A DNA stretch of 64,000 bases from assembly GCF_030687535.1 (NCBI RefSeq), contig NZ_CP117437.1:3307501-3371500 (forward strand), given 5' to 3'. Positions within the stretch are counted from its first letter, which is position 1. Each line of letters starts with the position of its first letter. The notes under the pieces were generated by a model, which did not search any database, had not been told where the DNA came from, and saw only the letters and a list, made by a program, of their open reading frames with translations. The position numbers and the translations under genes were made by a program. This document shows, piece after piece, positions 34,758 through 43,202 of this stretch. The stretch comes from Pseudomonas sp. FP2335. Lineage in GTDB: Bacteria; Pseudomonadota; Gammaproteobacteria; Pseudomonadales; Pseudomonadaceae.

Positions 34758-37283
34758 CTAATTCACCGAGGCGTTTTCGCCTTGGCTGCTACGGCGCTTG
34801 GTCGCCGGTTCCAGCGCTTGCTTGCGCTGCTGCAACGCTTCCAGCAGCCCGAAGTCCTGCGGGAAGTCGTCGACCTGGATCGCGTGGTCGGCGTATTCCA
34901 CATACCGCGCCAGCAAGCTGTCTTCGTCGTCGCTGATCAAATCCAGCGCCCGCGCCTTGACGCGCCAGGCGGTGAAGGCCGTGGCGGAAATCGGCAGGGG
35001 TTCGATCAGGCCTTGTTTGATCGCAGGTTTGAGCCGTGCGTCGATCAACTCCACCTGTGGCAATAAACGGAACCCCAGTTCGCCATACGCCAACTTGTCG
35101 ATTTCCGGCCGTGGGATGTAGGAATTGGCCAGCAGACGGTCGCGGGTTTCGCCGGGGGTCTGCACCACCTCGGCCACTTGGGCCAGCAGGTGATCCGACG
35201 GTTTGCGCGATGGAATCCCGAACGGAAAACTCAAGCCGCGCAGCACCGCCGCAGCCGCTTGCGACGGGTAGTTGGCGAGCACTTCGGCCAACGCTTCATG
35301 CGCTCGCAGCAAGGCGTCCTGGGCCGACCAGTGCACCAGGGGCAGGTCCGCCTGCGGCCGACCGTCGTCCTCGAAGCGCTTGAGCACGCAGGACAAAATG
35401 TACAGCTGCGACAGAATATCCCCCAGGCGTCCGGTGATACTTTCCTTGCGCTTGAGCGCACCGCCGAGCACCCCCATGGAAATGTCCGAGACCAACGCCA
35501 GTACCACCGACAGCCGATTGGCCTGGCGGTAGTAGGACGCCAGCGCCGGGTCGGACTTGGCTGGTGCGGAGAGTAGTCGCCCACCCGTCAGGGAATGCAC
35601 CGCCGCGCGTACGGTGTTGGCCAACACAAAGCTCACATGGCCGAACATTGCGCTGTCGAACTCTTCCAGGGCTTTGCGCCGGTCAGGGTTGCGCGCCGCT
35701 TCCATCTCGCGGAACACATAGGGATGGCAACGGATCAGGCCCTGGCCATAGATGATCAGGCAGCGGGTCATGATGTTCGCGCCTTCTACCGTGATGGCAA
35801 TCGGGCTTTGCTGGTAGGCACGGGCGAGGAAGTTGTTCGGCCCCATGCAGATACCCTTGCCGGCGACGATGTCCATGCCGTCGTTGACGATAATCCGCGC
35901 ACGCTCTGTCACGTGGTACTTGGCGATGGCCGAGATCACCGAGGGCTTCTCCCCCGCATCGAGGGACGCCACCGACACTTTGCGCACCGCATCGCAGGCA
36001 TACAGGTGCCCGGCCATGCGCGCCAACGGTGCCTGCACGCCTTCGAACTTACCGATGGGCAGGCCGAACTGTTTGCGCATCGCCGCGTACGCCGTGGTGC
36101 CGCGCACCGCCACCTTGCCCAGGCCGACGTTGGCCGACGGCAGGGAAATGGCGCGCCCTGCTGCCAGGCATTCCATCAACATGCGCCAGCCATTGCCGAT
36201 CTGCTCGCGGCCGCCGATTACCCATTCCAGTGGGATAAAAACGTCTTTGCCGGTGGTCGGGCCGTTCTGGAATACCGCGTTCAGCGGCCAGTGGCGCCGA
36301 CCGCTGTTGACGCCGGGATGGGACGTCGGAATCAACGCACATGTGATGCCCAGGGAGCCGGCGGCGCCGAGCAAACCGTCCGGGTCTTCGGCGCGGAACG
36401 CCAGGCCGAGCACGGTAGCGATGGGGCCCAGGGTGATGTAGCGCTTGTCCCAGGTCACGCGAAAACCCAGGACTTCCTGGCCCTCATGCCTGCCTTTGCA
36501 GACGATGCCGAGATCCGGAATCGCCCCGGCATCGGAGCCCGCGTAGGGGCTGGTCAGGGCAAAACACGGGATGTCTTCGCCCCGCGCCAGGCGCGGCAGG
36601 TAGTAGTTGCGCTGGGCATCGGTGCCGTAATGCAGCAGCAGCTCGGCCGGGCCCAGGGAGTTGGGCACCATCACCGAAATCGCCGCCGCCGAGCAGCGCG
36701 TCGACAGCTTCATCACCACCTGCGAATGCGCGTAATGGGAGAAGCCTTTGCCGCCGTACTGCTTGGGGATGATCATGCCGAGGAAACCGGCGTCCTTGGT
36801 GTACTGCCAGCCCTCGGGGGACATGTCCTGCCAGACCTGGGTGGTTTCCCAGTCATTGGCAATGTCGCAGAGGGTTTCCACCTCGTTGTCGAGGAAGGCT
36901 TGTTCTTCTGCGCTGAGGCGCGCTGGCGCGGCGTGCAACAGACGTTGCCAGTCGGGCTTGCCGCTGAACAGCTCGGCGTCCCACCACACCGTGCCAGACT
37001 CGATGGCCGCGCGCTCGGTGTCGGACATTGCCGGCATGATTGTACGAAACAGGCCGAGGGCCTTGTTGGTCAACAACACGCGGCGCAAGGGTTTGATACT
37101 CAGCAGCGCAGCCGGTGCCAGCACCAGCAGCGCTGCGACCGTCACGCCAACAGCAGCCACTACGTTGAACAGGTAGCCCAATGCCAGCCAGAGCAGGCCG
37201 GCGCCCAGCCACAGGGTGGCGGCAGCTTGTCGATACGCCAAAGCAATCGCGGCTGCGAAACCCATCAATAACCAGATAACCAT
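34758..37283 (-). CDS. fadE: Acyl-CoA dehydrogenase, FadE type
   Basis: This 841-residue protein fits the unusually long membrane-associated FadE family. Two or three hydrophobic helices occupy residues 1-65 (VIWLLMGFAAAIALAY; AGLLWLALGYLF), followed by the acyl-CoA dehydrogenase fold with CFALTSPYAGSDAGAIPD (about 235-252) and the FAD/substrate loops, plus a C-terminal extension (about 600-841). It catalyses the first beta-oxidation step. I chose ATG 37283, with AGAGG about 8 bases upstream; the longer frame to 37382 has no ribosome site. A TTCAA-N8-TTGAA site lies 95 bases upstream. Confidence 0.93.
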   Translation of the reverse strand: MVIWLLMGFAAAIALAYRQAAATLWLGAGLLWLALGYLFNVVAAVGVTVAALLVLAPAALLSIKPLRRVLLTNKALGLFRTIMPAMSDTERAAIESGTVWWDAELFSGKPDWQRLLHAAPARLSAEEQAFLDNEVETLCDIANDWETTQVWQDMSPEGWQYTKDAGFLGMIIPKQYGGKGFSHYAHSQVVMKLSTRCSAAAISVMVPNSLGPAELLLHYGTDAQRNYYLPRLARGEDIPCFALTSPYAGSDAGAIPDLGIVCKGRHEGQEVLGFRVTWDKRYITLGPIATVLGLAFRAEDPDGLLGAAGSLGITCALIPTSHPGVNSGRRHWPLNAVFQNGPTTGKDVFIPLEWVIGGREQIGNGWRMLMECLAAGRAISLPSANVGLGKVAVRGTTAYAAMRKQFGLPIGKFEGVQAPLARMAGHLYACDAVRKVSVASLDAGEKPSVISAIAKYHVTERARIIVNDGMDIVAGKGICMGPNNFLARAYQQSPIAITVEGANIMTRCLIIYGQGLIRCHPYVFREMEAARNPDRRKALEEFDSAMFGHVSFVLANTVRAAVHSLTGGRLLSAPAKSDPALASYYRQANRLSVVLALVSDISMGVLGGALKRKESITGRLGDILSQLYILSCVLKRFEDDGRPQADLPLVHWSAQDALLRAHEALAEVLANYPSQAAAAVLRGLSFPFGIPSRKPSDHLLAQVAEVVQTPGETRDRLLANSYIPRPEIDKLAYGELGFRLLPQVELIDARLKPAIKQGLIEPLPISATAFTAWRVKARALDLISDDEDSLLARYVEYADHAIQVDDFPQDFGLLEALQQRKQALEPATKRRSSQGENASVN

Positions 37284-37575
37284 AGGGATACCTCTACTCG
37301 ATTCAGGGTACGGCTGTGACGCGACAGGTCCTACAGACCTGCGGCGTAAAGCCACACTACAAACTTGGAAAGACAAATTCAAATTTTGTTTTGAAATTTT
37401 TATTTAATGCTTGGGCGAAAAAATCACCGACTGAACAGGGTCAGCCAGATACGTTGATTGAGTGGGAAATCGGAACGGGTCGCGTGCGACCCGTCGATGC
37501 ATGACCGGCATGGAATACGACAGAAAGATGCGCTGACTGCCCACTCATACCGGTATTGCGGGACGTTACGCGGGA
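37284..37575. other. Intergenic region upstream of fadE, with palindrome
   Basis: It holds the AT-rich fadE promoter region with the inverted repeat at 37378-37395. It also contains a strong 20-base palindrome at 37475-37494 (ACGGGTCGC-GT-GCGACCCGT) that lies past the porin gene stop. The palindrome lacks a T-tract, so it is either an mRNA 3'-end hairpin or an operator. Confidence 0.5.
37378..37395. promoter_or_regulatory. Inverted repeat TTCAA-N8-TTGAA upstream of fadE
   Basis: TTCAA at 37378-37382 and TTGAA at 37391-37395 form a dyad with an eight-base AT-rich centre; TTCAAA-N6-TTTGAA is perfect over six bases per arm. The same geometry recurs upstream of alkB and of the BVMO gene. Confidence 0.5.
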
Positions 37576-39000
37576 TCAGAACTCGTAGGTCACCCCCAGG
37601 CTGACGACATCGCCGTAGGCGTCGGCTTTACCGTCCAGCGATGCACCGCCAAGACGGTCCTGGTTGTGGGTTTTCAACTTGGCCTTTTCCACGAACTGGT
37701 GGGAGTAGGAACCGTCGATGCCCAGGCCGGGGATGGCGCGGACTTTGTAGCCAAAGCCCAGGGAGGTGAAGATCCGGTCGCCGTCCGGGATACGCGGGTC
37801 GCGGGTGGAGTTGCGGGTCGGTGTCTGGTCAGTCGCCACACCGGCGCGCAAGGTGAAGTCGTCGGTGAGTTTGTAGTCGCCACCGAGGGAGACCATCCAG
37901 GCATCCTTGTAGTTGTAAGGGATGGCGACGATGGTCGAACCCTCAGACTTCAACGTCAGGTTTTTGAACGATGACCATTGGGTCCAAGTGACACTGGCGC
38001 CGAGGGTCAGGCGGTCCAGGCTGCCGGTGAAACTGTGTACCCAGTCGATGGAAGCGTTGGCAGGCACATCCAACTGCGTCGAGGCTTTACCGTTCATTTG
38101 CAGGTTCAGGCCAGGATACAAAAGACCCGGCAACCCACCCTCGATCAGCCCCGTCGACCCTTCATCGGCGTAGATATTGTATTTGCCCTCAAGCTTGTTC
38201 TTGATCTTGGCGTGGTAGTTCAAACCGACAGTGTCCTGCAGTGTTGGTTTCCAGGCCAGGCCAGCAAACCAACCCACCGAGGTGTTGTCGACTTTGACGC
38301 GCATCAGCGAATAGCCAATGCCCGCCGGAAATGGAATCGAATTCGGCGCAAGCGCCGCCGCCGCATACAAGTCAACGTTCTGGCTGACGAAACCTTTGGT
38401 GTGCTGAACAATTGCACCAGCGCCGATAGAGAATTGATCATTGACCTTGAACGACAGCGATCCGGTCAACCCAACGGTTTCGATCCGTGTGTCAACCGCG
38501 AAATCCCGGCCCTTCCAGTCATTGTCCCAGGTGGTACGCGCGCCCATGGGCACGACTTGGCTCAGGCCAAAGGCGAAACGATCACCGATAGGCATGACCA
38601 TGAACCCAGTCGGCAGCCAGGCCGTAAAACCGCCTTGGCCACCATCACCGGTGCGCGGCACTGAAACGGGCTCAAAGGTATCGGGGTCAAGGGTCGTGGA
38701 TGACGTAGGGTTGCCGGCATAGTCCTTGGCCGTGCCTTTGTATTTGATATTGATGCGTGCGTAGTCAACATTGAACTGCGCAATGTTGTGATCAATAAAC
38801 GCCATGGCGGCAGGGTTGTTAAAGGCCGATGACGGGTCATTCTTAAACATCGAACCACCACCAAAAGCCCGACCCCAACCTTCTGCCCCGAAGGTCGGAG
38901 TAGAGAAGCCACCGGCCTGTGCCGAGCCGGCAGTCGCAATCAAGCCCCCCAACAACGCAAGACCGAGGAATGCGTGCGCCTGCTGTTTCTTATTGTTCAT
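37576..39000 (-). CDS. FadL/OmpP1/TodX-family outer-membrane transporter
   Basis: This 474-residue protein begins with a signal peptide (FLGLALLGGLIATAGSAQA, cleavage near residue 29). The mature start GGFSTPTFGAEGWGRAFGGGS and the FNNPAAMAF segment (about 60) are typical of the FadL hatch. The C-terminus ends in the outer-membrane signature YEF, and the whole is beta-strand rich. Such porins admit long-chain fatty acids or hydrocarbons. I chose ATG 39000 with AAGGAG just upstream; the longer frame to 39081 lacks such a site. It lies between fadE and the PraB-like genes. Confidence 0.92.
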   Translation of the reverse strand: MNNKKQQAHAFLGLALLGGLIATAGSAQAGGFSTPTFGAEGWGRAFGGGSMFKNDPSSAFNNPAAMAFIDHNIAQFNVDYARINIKYKGTAKDYAGNPTSSTTLDPDTFEPVSVPRTGDGGQGGFTAWLPTGFMVMPIGDRFAFGLSQVVPMGARTTWDNDWKGRDFAVDTRIETVGLTGSLSFKVNDQFSIGAGAIVQHTKGFVSQNVDLYAAAALAPNSIPFPAGIGYSLMRVKVDNTSVGWFAGLAWKPTLQDTVGLNYHAKIKNKLEGKYNIYADEGSTGLIEGGLPGLLYPGLNLQMNGKASTQLDVPANASIDWVHSFTGSLDRLTLGASVTWTQWSSFKNLTLKSEGSTIVAIPYNYKDAWMVSLGGDYKLTDDFTLRAGVATDQTPTRNSTRDPRIPDGDRIFTSLGFGYKVRAIPGLGIDGSYSHQFVEKAKLKTHNQDRLGGASLDGKADAYGDVVSLGVTYEF

Positions 39001-39010
39001 GCTCCACTCC

Positions 39011-39021
39011 TTATTATTGTT
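39011..39021 (-). promoter_or_regulatory. AAnAAnAA element in the fadL-like leader
   Basis: On the minus strand AACAATAATAA precedes AAGGAG of the porin gene and gives two overlapping exact matches to the Hfq/Crc target motif. Confidence 0.5.
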
Positions 39022-39058
39022 TTCAACCATGATCGGTTGCGCCGATATGGCCTGAAGC

Positions 39059-39092
39059 AGCAGGTGCCTTTTGCAAGACACCTGCTTTTTTT
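39059..39092. terminator. Hairpin with T-run between praB-like and porin genes
   Basis: GCAGGTG-C-CTT-TTGC-AAG-A-CACCTGC, with one C/A mismatch, is followed on the plus strand by seven T residues. For the minus-strand genes the A/T tract lies on the entry side, so it is not a standard terminator for praB; it would stop antisense plus-strand transcripts and may attenuate praB readthrough. Confidence 0.45.
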
Positions 39093-39128
39093 CAACGTGT
39101 GATCACCACGTCAAATCAGCCAGTTGCA

Positions 39129-39632
39129 TTAAGGGTTAAGCGTGAATTGCGGAGACGGTGTGACATTGAGCGCGGTGATCTTGCACTTGCCGACTGTTTG
39201 CGCAGTACCGATGGTCAGGGCATGGGTCGCGTTATCGAACTTCACATCGATCGTGGCAGGGGCAGTGGCGCAATCATTTACGATCTTGAAGTTAACGCCA
39301 GACACCGTGCCGGTGTACACGCCCGACGTACCGGCGCCAGGCGTCAGTGTCCAAGGCAGGCCCAGCAGAACCGGAACGCCACACAAGCCGCCGCCGGTAA
39401 CAGTGGCGCCGGTGATCGACGCTGAAGCCCCCCCAGCGGCAACTGAGCCGGTGAAAACAATGCCGCAGTTCACAGGGATGCCAAGAGACGCTGGCGAACT
39501 CACGGCAATCGTACCGCCCGGCGTGGTGAACGCTGTTGGGTTAGGGGTAATGGTGCTGGCATTGGCCATCGACGCAGCACCCATGCAAACAGCCAAAGCA
39601 GACAACGATACGAGGGTTTTCAAACTTTTCAT
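39129..39632 (-). CDS. praB: PraB-like secreted alkane-oxidation activator
   Basis: This 167-residue protein has a signal peptide (MKSLKTLVSLSALAVCMGAASMANA). A small, Cys-containing, Gly/Ala/Thr-rich beta protein follows (PTAFTTPGGTI, VNCGIVFTG, GLPWTLTPG, FDNATHALTIG, GKCKITALNV). The pattern matches my memory of PraA/PraB, the extracellular protein-like activators of alkane oxidation in P. aeruginosa; the surfactant role is inferred. ATG 39632 has GAGGAA upstream, with an AAAAACAA motif overlapping the start. It is followed on the same strand by the porin gene. Confidence 0.72.
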   Translation of the reverse strand: MKSLKTLVSLSALAVCMGAASMANASTITPNPTAFTTPGGTIAVSSPASLGIPVNCGIVFTGSVAAGGASASITGATVTGGGLCGVPVLLGLPWTLTPGAGTSGVYTGTVSGVNFKIVNDCATAPATIDVKFDNATHALTIGTAQTVGKCKITALNVTPSPQFTLNP

Positions 39633-39639
39633 TGTTTTT
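39632..39639 (-). promoter_or_regulatory. AAnAAnAA element at the praB-like start
   Basis: Minus-strand AAAAACAA sits between the GAGG ribosome site and the ATG and overlaps the start codon by one base, a position where Hfq/Crc binding would block initiation. Confidence 0.4.
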
Positions 39640-39765
39640 CCTCACATGTTATGGCGAATTCATTTCGCCAGGGGGTAATGGCCATGAACGAGAGGTCACG
39701 GTGAAACTGCAGAACTTCCCTTTCCAGCCAAATCTCAATTCGATTACCACAACAACATCTGATGC

Positions 39766-40260
39766 TTATTCAACAACCTTGAAGTTTGGCGGCATCTTGA
39801 TCGATACCGTTTTGATCTTGCAGTCTTCGCCAATCGGTACATTGCTGGCTTCCAACTTGCCGGTGGCGTTATCCCACGTGCCATCGGCCGTTGATGGCCC
39901 GCACTTGCCGCCCAGGCCAAAGGCGTGCACATCCACGCTGATCTTCGACATGGAACCACTCTTGGTGTCTTTGGCGATCAAGACCCACGGCAAGTTGATG
40001 GCTTCGACGCGGCTGCACTTGAGGCCGCCGTCGAACTCGACTTTATCGACATTCACCGAAGTGCCGTCGGCCGCAACTTTGCCAGCGACCTTGATGGTGC
40101 AGTCGGCGCTGATCAGCGCGCCCTTGGAAAAGCTGATCGGGCCCTGGGCCGTAAAGGCGCTGCCGGCGGGCTCGATGCGCGCGGCCTGGGCCTGTTGATA
40201 GGCAATCAACCCAAGTGCGGCCAATACGAGGTGGCTGGTGAACCTGGCAGGTGTGTGCAT
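39766..40260 (-). CDS. Second PraB-like secreted protein (paralogue)
   Basis: This 164-residue protein has a signal peptide (LVLAALGLIAYQQAQA, cleavage near residue 27). It shares the layout of its neighbour: AGSAFTAQGPISFSKG near the mature N-terminus, a C-(T/G)I pair, INLPWVLIA, WDNATGKLEA and a C-terminal CKIKTVSIKMPPNFKVVE. Sequence similarity is moderate, consistent with an old tandem duplication. ATG 40260 is chosen (GGAAGGA about 8 bases upstream); the frame extends to 40305 without a ribosome site. It lies between alkB and praB on the same strand. Confidence 0.72.
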   Translation of the reverse strand: MHTPARFTSHLVLAALGLIAYQQAQAARIEPAGSAFTAQGPISFSKGALISADCTIKVAGKVAADGTSVNVDKVEFDGGLKCSRVEAINLPWVLIAKDTKSGSMSKISVDVHAFGLGGKCGPSTADGTWDNATGKLEASNVPIGEDCKIKTVSIKMPPNFKVVE

Positions 40261-40282
40261 GGTGTACGTCCTTCCCTTGAAA

Positions 40283-40293
40283 TTATTGTTGTT
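40283..40293 (-). promoter_or_regulatory. AAnAAnAA element in the praB-paralogue leader
   Basis: Minus-strand AACAACAATAA contains two overlapping matches (AACAACAA, AACAATAA) to the Hfq/Crc motif, about 23-33 bases before the chosen ATG. Confidence 0.45.
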
Positions 40294-40396
40294 CGGGTCA
40301 AACAAACTTCTTGCAACTAACGTTCAGCGTAATTCGGGCGATAAAAACCTGCGTGATACACAGATCCCGAGTCCACTGTTGATCTATCAGTTCACA

Positions 40397-41677
40397 TCAG
40401 AACGGCTTGGCACTGCCGCTGTACTTCTCCAGATACTTCAAGCGTTGCGACGGCTGAAGATTGGTCAGGGTTATATCCCCGGCATAGTGATTGAGTACCC
40501 GATGATCCATGCGGCGTCGCCACAAGTAGGGAACATAGGCCCATACAATCATGCTCGCGTAGCCATAAGGAAGTTGCGGTGATTCATCAAAGTGGCGCAA
40601 CGACTGATAACTACGAGTGGGGTTGGCATGGTGGTCGGAGTGCCGTTGCAGTTGAAACAGGAAGATATTGGTGACAATCCGATTACTGTTCCAGGAGTGG
40701 CGTGGCGAACAACGTTCATAACGACCATTGGGCAACTTCTGACGCTTGAGGCCGTAATGTTCGACATAGTTGACCACTTCAAGCAGCGAGAACCCGTAGA
40801 TGCCCTGGATCAGCAGGAACGGAATCACCGCTGCCCCCAACCAGGCGATCATCGCGCCCCACAACACCACGCTGTACATCCAGGCGCTGAGCACACCGTT
40901 GCGCCAGTGCCAGGCCGGCAGGCCGAGTTTGCGCAGGCGTTCGCGCTCGAGGTTCCAGGCCGAACGGGCGCTGAACCACACCGAGCGCGGTAGGAAGGCC
41001 CAGAAGCTTTCCCCCAGGCGTGAACTGGCCGGGTCTTCCGGGGTGGCGACGCGCACGTGATGGCCACGGTTGTGTTCGGTGTAGAAGTGTCCGTAGAAGG
41101 TCGGCGCCAGGGTGACCTTGGCGAGAAACACTTCCAACGCATTGGGTTTGTGCCCCAGTTCGTGGGCGGTGTTGATGGCGATGCCGGTGGCGGCGCCGGT
41201 CGACATGGCCATGCCCAGGTAGGTGAACCAGCTCAGCTCGCCATGCAACTGCGTACGCGCGGTGATGTAGGCGGCGGCGCGGGCCGGCCAGCTGGCGGGG
41301 TCGAGATCGGCGACGGCGTGCAACAGGCCGCCCCCAATGATCCAGTCGATGCCGCCGGCGGCCAGCCAGCCGGTGATCACCACCGATGAGATCACGAACA
41401 GCACGCCGGTGTAGACGATCCAGCGGTAGTAGCGTTGGGATTCAAGCTGGCTGACGGCGGATTCGGGCGGGTTGCTGACGTCTTCGCCGAGCAGGCCGTC
41501 GATCAGTGGGATCAGGCCGAAGATCACCAGCACACCGACCCACCACAATTGCTGGATGCCCGTACTGATGGCAAGCGCGCCGGACAACAGCGGCGTGGCC
41601 AGCGGCATGATGCCCAACCACCACAGGTGGCGCTTGCCGTCGGTCCATACACTTGGCGCTGCGAGGGTCTGGTTCAT
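40397..41677 (-). CDS. alkB: Alkane 1-monooxygenase (AlkB)
   Basis: This 426-residue integral membrane di-iron hydroxylase has all diagnostic motifs: HELGHK (about 172), EHNRGHHVRVATPEDPAS (about 202), NYVEHYG (about 305) and LQRHSDHHANPTR (about 342), plus six predicted membrane helices. It hydroxylates medium-chain n-alkanes at the terminal carbon using rubredoxin electrons; no rubredoxin gene is in the window. I chose ATG 41677 because GGAGG lies six bases upstream; the frame extends to 41794 but lacks a ribosome site. A TTCAA-N8-TTGAA site lies 125 bases upstream. Confidence 0.95.
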   Translation of the reverse strand: MNQTLAAPSVWTDGKRHLWWLGIMPLATPLLSGALAISTGIQQLWWVGVLVIFGLIPLIDGLLGEDVSNPPESAVSQLESQRYYRWIVYTGVLFVISSVVITGWLAAGGIDWIIGGGLLHAVADLDPASWPARAAAYITARTQLHGELSWFTYLGMAMSTGAATGIAINTAHELGHKPNALEVFLAKVTLAPTFYGHFYTEHNRGHHVRVATPEDPASSRLGESFWAFLPRSVWFSARSAWNLERERLRKLGLPAWHWRNGVLSAWMYSVVLWGAMIAWLGAAVIPFLLIQGIYGFSLLEVVNYVEHYGLKRQKLPNGRYERCSPRHSWNSNRIVTNIFLFQLQRHSDHHANPTRSYQSLRHFDESPQLPYGYASMIVWAYVPYLWRRRMDHRVLNHYAGDITLTNLQPSQRLKYLEKYSGSAKPF

Positions 41678-41801
41678 GGCAGCCTCCGCGACAGGGAGAC
41701 CCGAAACAGGTTCGTGGAGCGTGGAATGCTCCAGGAAATTGACCATGCGATAAAAGGCGTTTTTTTCATTTTTATTCGCTCTTAGGCATTTCAAAAATCA
41801 T

Positions 41802-41819
41802 TTCAAAATATAAATTGAA
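41802..41819. promoter_or_regulatory. Inverted repeat TTCAA-N8-TTGAA upstream of alkB
   Basis: TTCAA at 41802-41806 and TTGAA at 41815-41819 flank an eight-base A/T centre within the AT-rich alkB promoter region (41678-41971). It has the same geometry as the dyads upstream of fadE and the BVMO gene. A second TTTCAAAA half-site lies just to the left at about 41790. Confidence 0.55.
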
Positions 41820-41971
41820 ATATTTTTTTAAATAAATAACGCGGAATCGATAGGTCGTCAACTACTTTTTCGAGGGCTTTTTTACGTGACCGCACAGTCT
41901 GTTTTTCAGCTGTTTGGTCAGGTCTCTAGAGCAAGCATTTGCGCCGATCCACCCCGCAACGAGGGCCACGT

Positions 41972-42970
41972 TTATTTGTTCGCCATGGCAAATGGCGGGT
42001 GCAAAACCGTGGCGGTTTGCGGCGCTCGGGCGCGTTTGGCGACCTGCTGCACCACCTCGACCACACGCGCGGCGGCGGTGATCGGCAGCATATGGCCGCG
42101 CCCTTCCACCAACTGCAGCTTCAGCCCCGGCACCTTGTCGGCCAGGGCCTGGCCATGTTTGCGAAAGTCCAACACCTGATCCCGTGCGCCATAGATCAGG
42201 CCGATGGGCAGGCGCAGTTGCGGGTAGCGCTTGACCATGCCTGGCAGGTGATCGTTGACACGATTGATCTCGGTGGAGGCGGCGTAGAAGTTGGCGGGGC
42301 GCATGCCGAGCATGCCGCCGCCACGGGTGGCAAAATCCTCGGGCGCGGGGTCCGGTGCGAATACGCCCCTGACCACTGAACCTTGGGTCAGCAGGCCGAT
42401 GGGCACGGTCAACGTGTGTGACAGCCAACGTCGCAGCCACGCCGGACGAACGGCCAGCGACAGGAATACCAACGGCAACATCCGCTGCGGATGGCTCAAC
42501 GGCGCCACCAGTACCAACCCGCCCACAGCCTGGGGATGATCGAGGGCCAACGCCAGGGCAATCGCCCCGCCGAGGGAGTGACCCAGCACCAATGGTCGTT
42601 CAAGACCCAGCGCCTTGATGAACCCGGCGATTTGCCGCGCCTGGCCCGGCAGGTCGGCCGGGGTACCCGCATGCCGCGTGGAATACCCCGATCCTGGTCG
42701 ATCAACGCTGATCACCCGGAACTGCTCACGCAACGGGGCGGACAAGGCATACGTCAGGTTACGACTGCTGCCCATCAGCCCGTGAATCATGACCAGCGGC
42801 GGGCCCTTGCCCTCCTCCACATAATGAAAGCGCTCGCCATCGACCTCGACGAAGCGCCCATCAATCGGCACCGCCGCTTCAATGCGCCGCGTCATCCGCG
42901 CACTGAATCGCCATAACAGCGCACTCCCCCCTGCCAACACAGCCGCAGCGACAACCCACTCGACAGCCAT
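41972..42970 (-). CDS. Alpha/beta-hydrolase (esterase/lactonase type)
   Basis: This 332-residue protein has an N-terminal membrane or signal-anchor helix (VVAAAVLAGGSALLW) and then an alpha/beta-hydrolase fold: oxyanion region MIHGLMGSS (about 78-86), nucleophile elbow GHSLGGA (about 145-151), acid near GARDQVLD (about 275-282) and GRGHMLP histidine (about 303). It lies divergent from the BVMO gene, matching my memory of the EstF1 esterase next to a BVMO and alcohol dehydrogenase in P. fluorescens DSM 50106. It would hydrolyse the ester made by the BVMO. ATG 42970 has AGAGGA upstream; the longer frame is rejected. Confidence 0.86.
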   Translation of the reverse strand: MAVEWVVAAAVLAGGSALLWRFSARMTRRIEAAVPIDGRFVEVDGERFHYVEEGKGPPLVMIHGLMGSSRNLTYALSAPLREQFRVISVDRPGSGYSTRHAGTPADLPGQARQIAGFIKALGLERPLVLGHSLGGAIALALALDHPQAVGGLVLVAPLSHPQRMLPLVFLSLAVRPAWLRRWLSHTLTVPIGLLTQGSVVRGVFAPDPAPEDFATRGGGMLGMRPANFYAASTEINRVNDHLPGMVKRYPQLRLPIGLIYGARDQVLDFRKHGQALADKVPGLKLQLVEGRGHMLPITAAARVVEVVQQVAKRARAPQTATVLHPPFAMANK

Positions 42971-43136
42971 AGCTCGGTCCTCTGCTTCCCTGCTGCTGGC
43001 GACCCGACCGGGATTGGTCAAGGCCTCAGCCACCGTCCACCCTGGACCTAGACTCTCTACATAACGTGCGCGTCCGTCGGACAGATCGCACCTGAGGAAC
43101 AAGGTCGTAGCGTAGGCGATATTTTCAGGTAGATTA

Positions 43137-43154
43137 TTTAAAATCTTTTTTAAA
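43137..43154. promoter_or_regulatory. Inverted repeat TTTAA-N8-TTAAA between hydrolase and BVMO genes
   Basis: TTTAA at 43137-43141 and TTAAA at 43150-43154 form a dyad with an eight-base centre, 91 bases before the BVMO ATG and 167 bases before the hydrolase start. It fits the TTYAA-N8-TTRAA pattern shared with fadE and alkB, and could control both divergent genes. Confidence 0.5.
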
Positions 43155-43202
43155 ATAAATAATTCAATTTTCCTTTGCAATGGTGTTTTATCTAAAAGAC
43201 AA

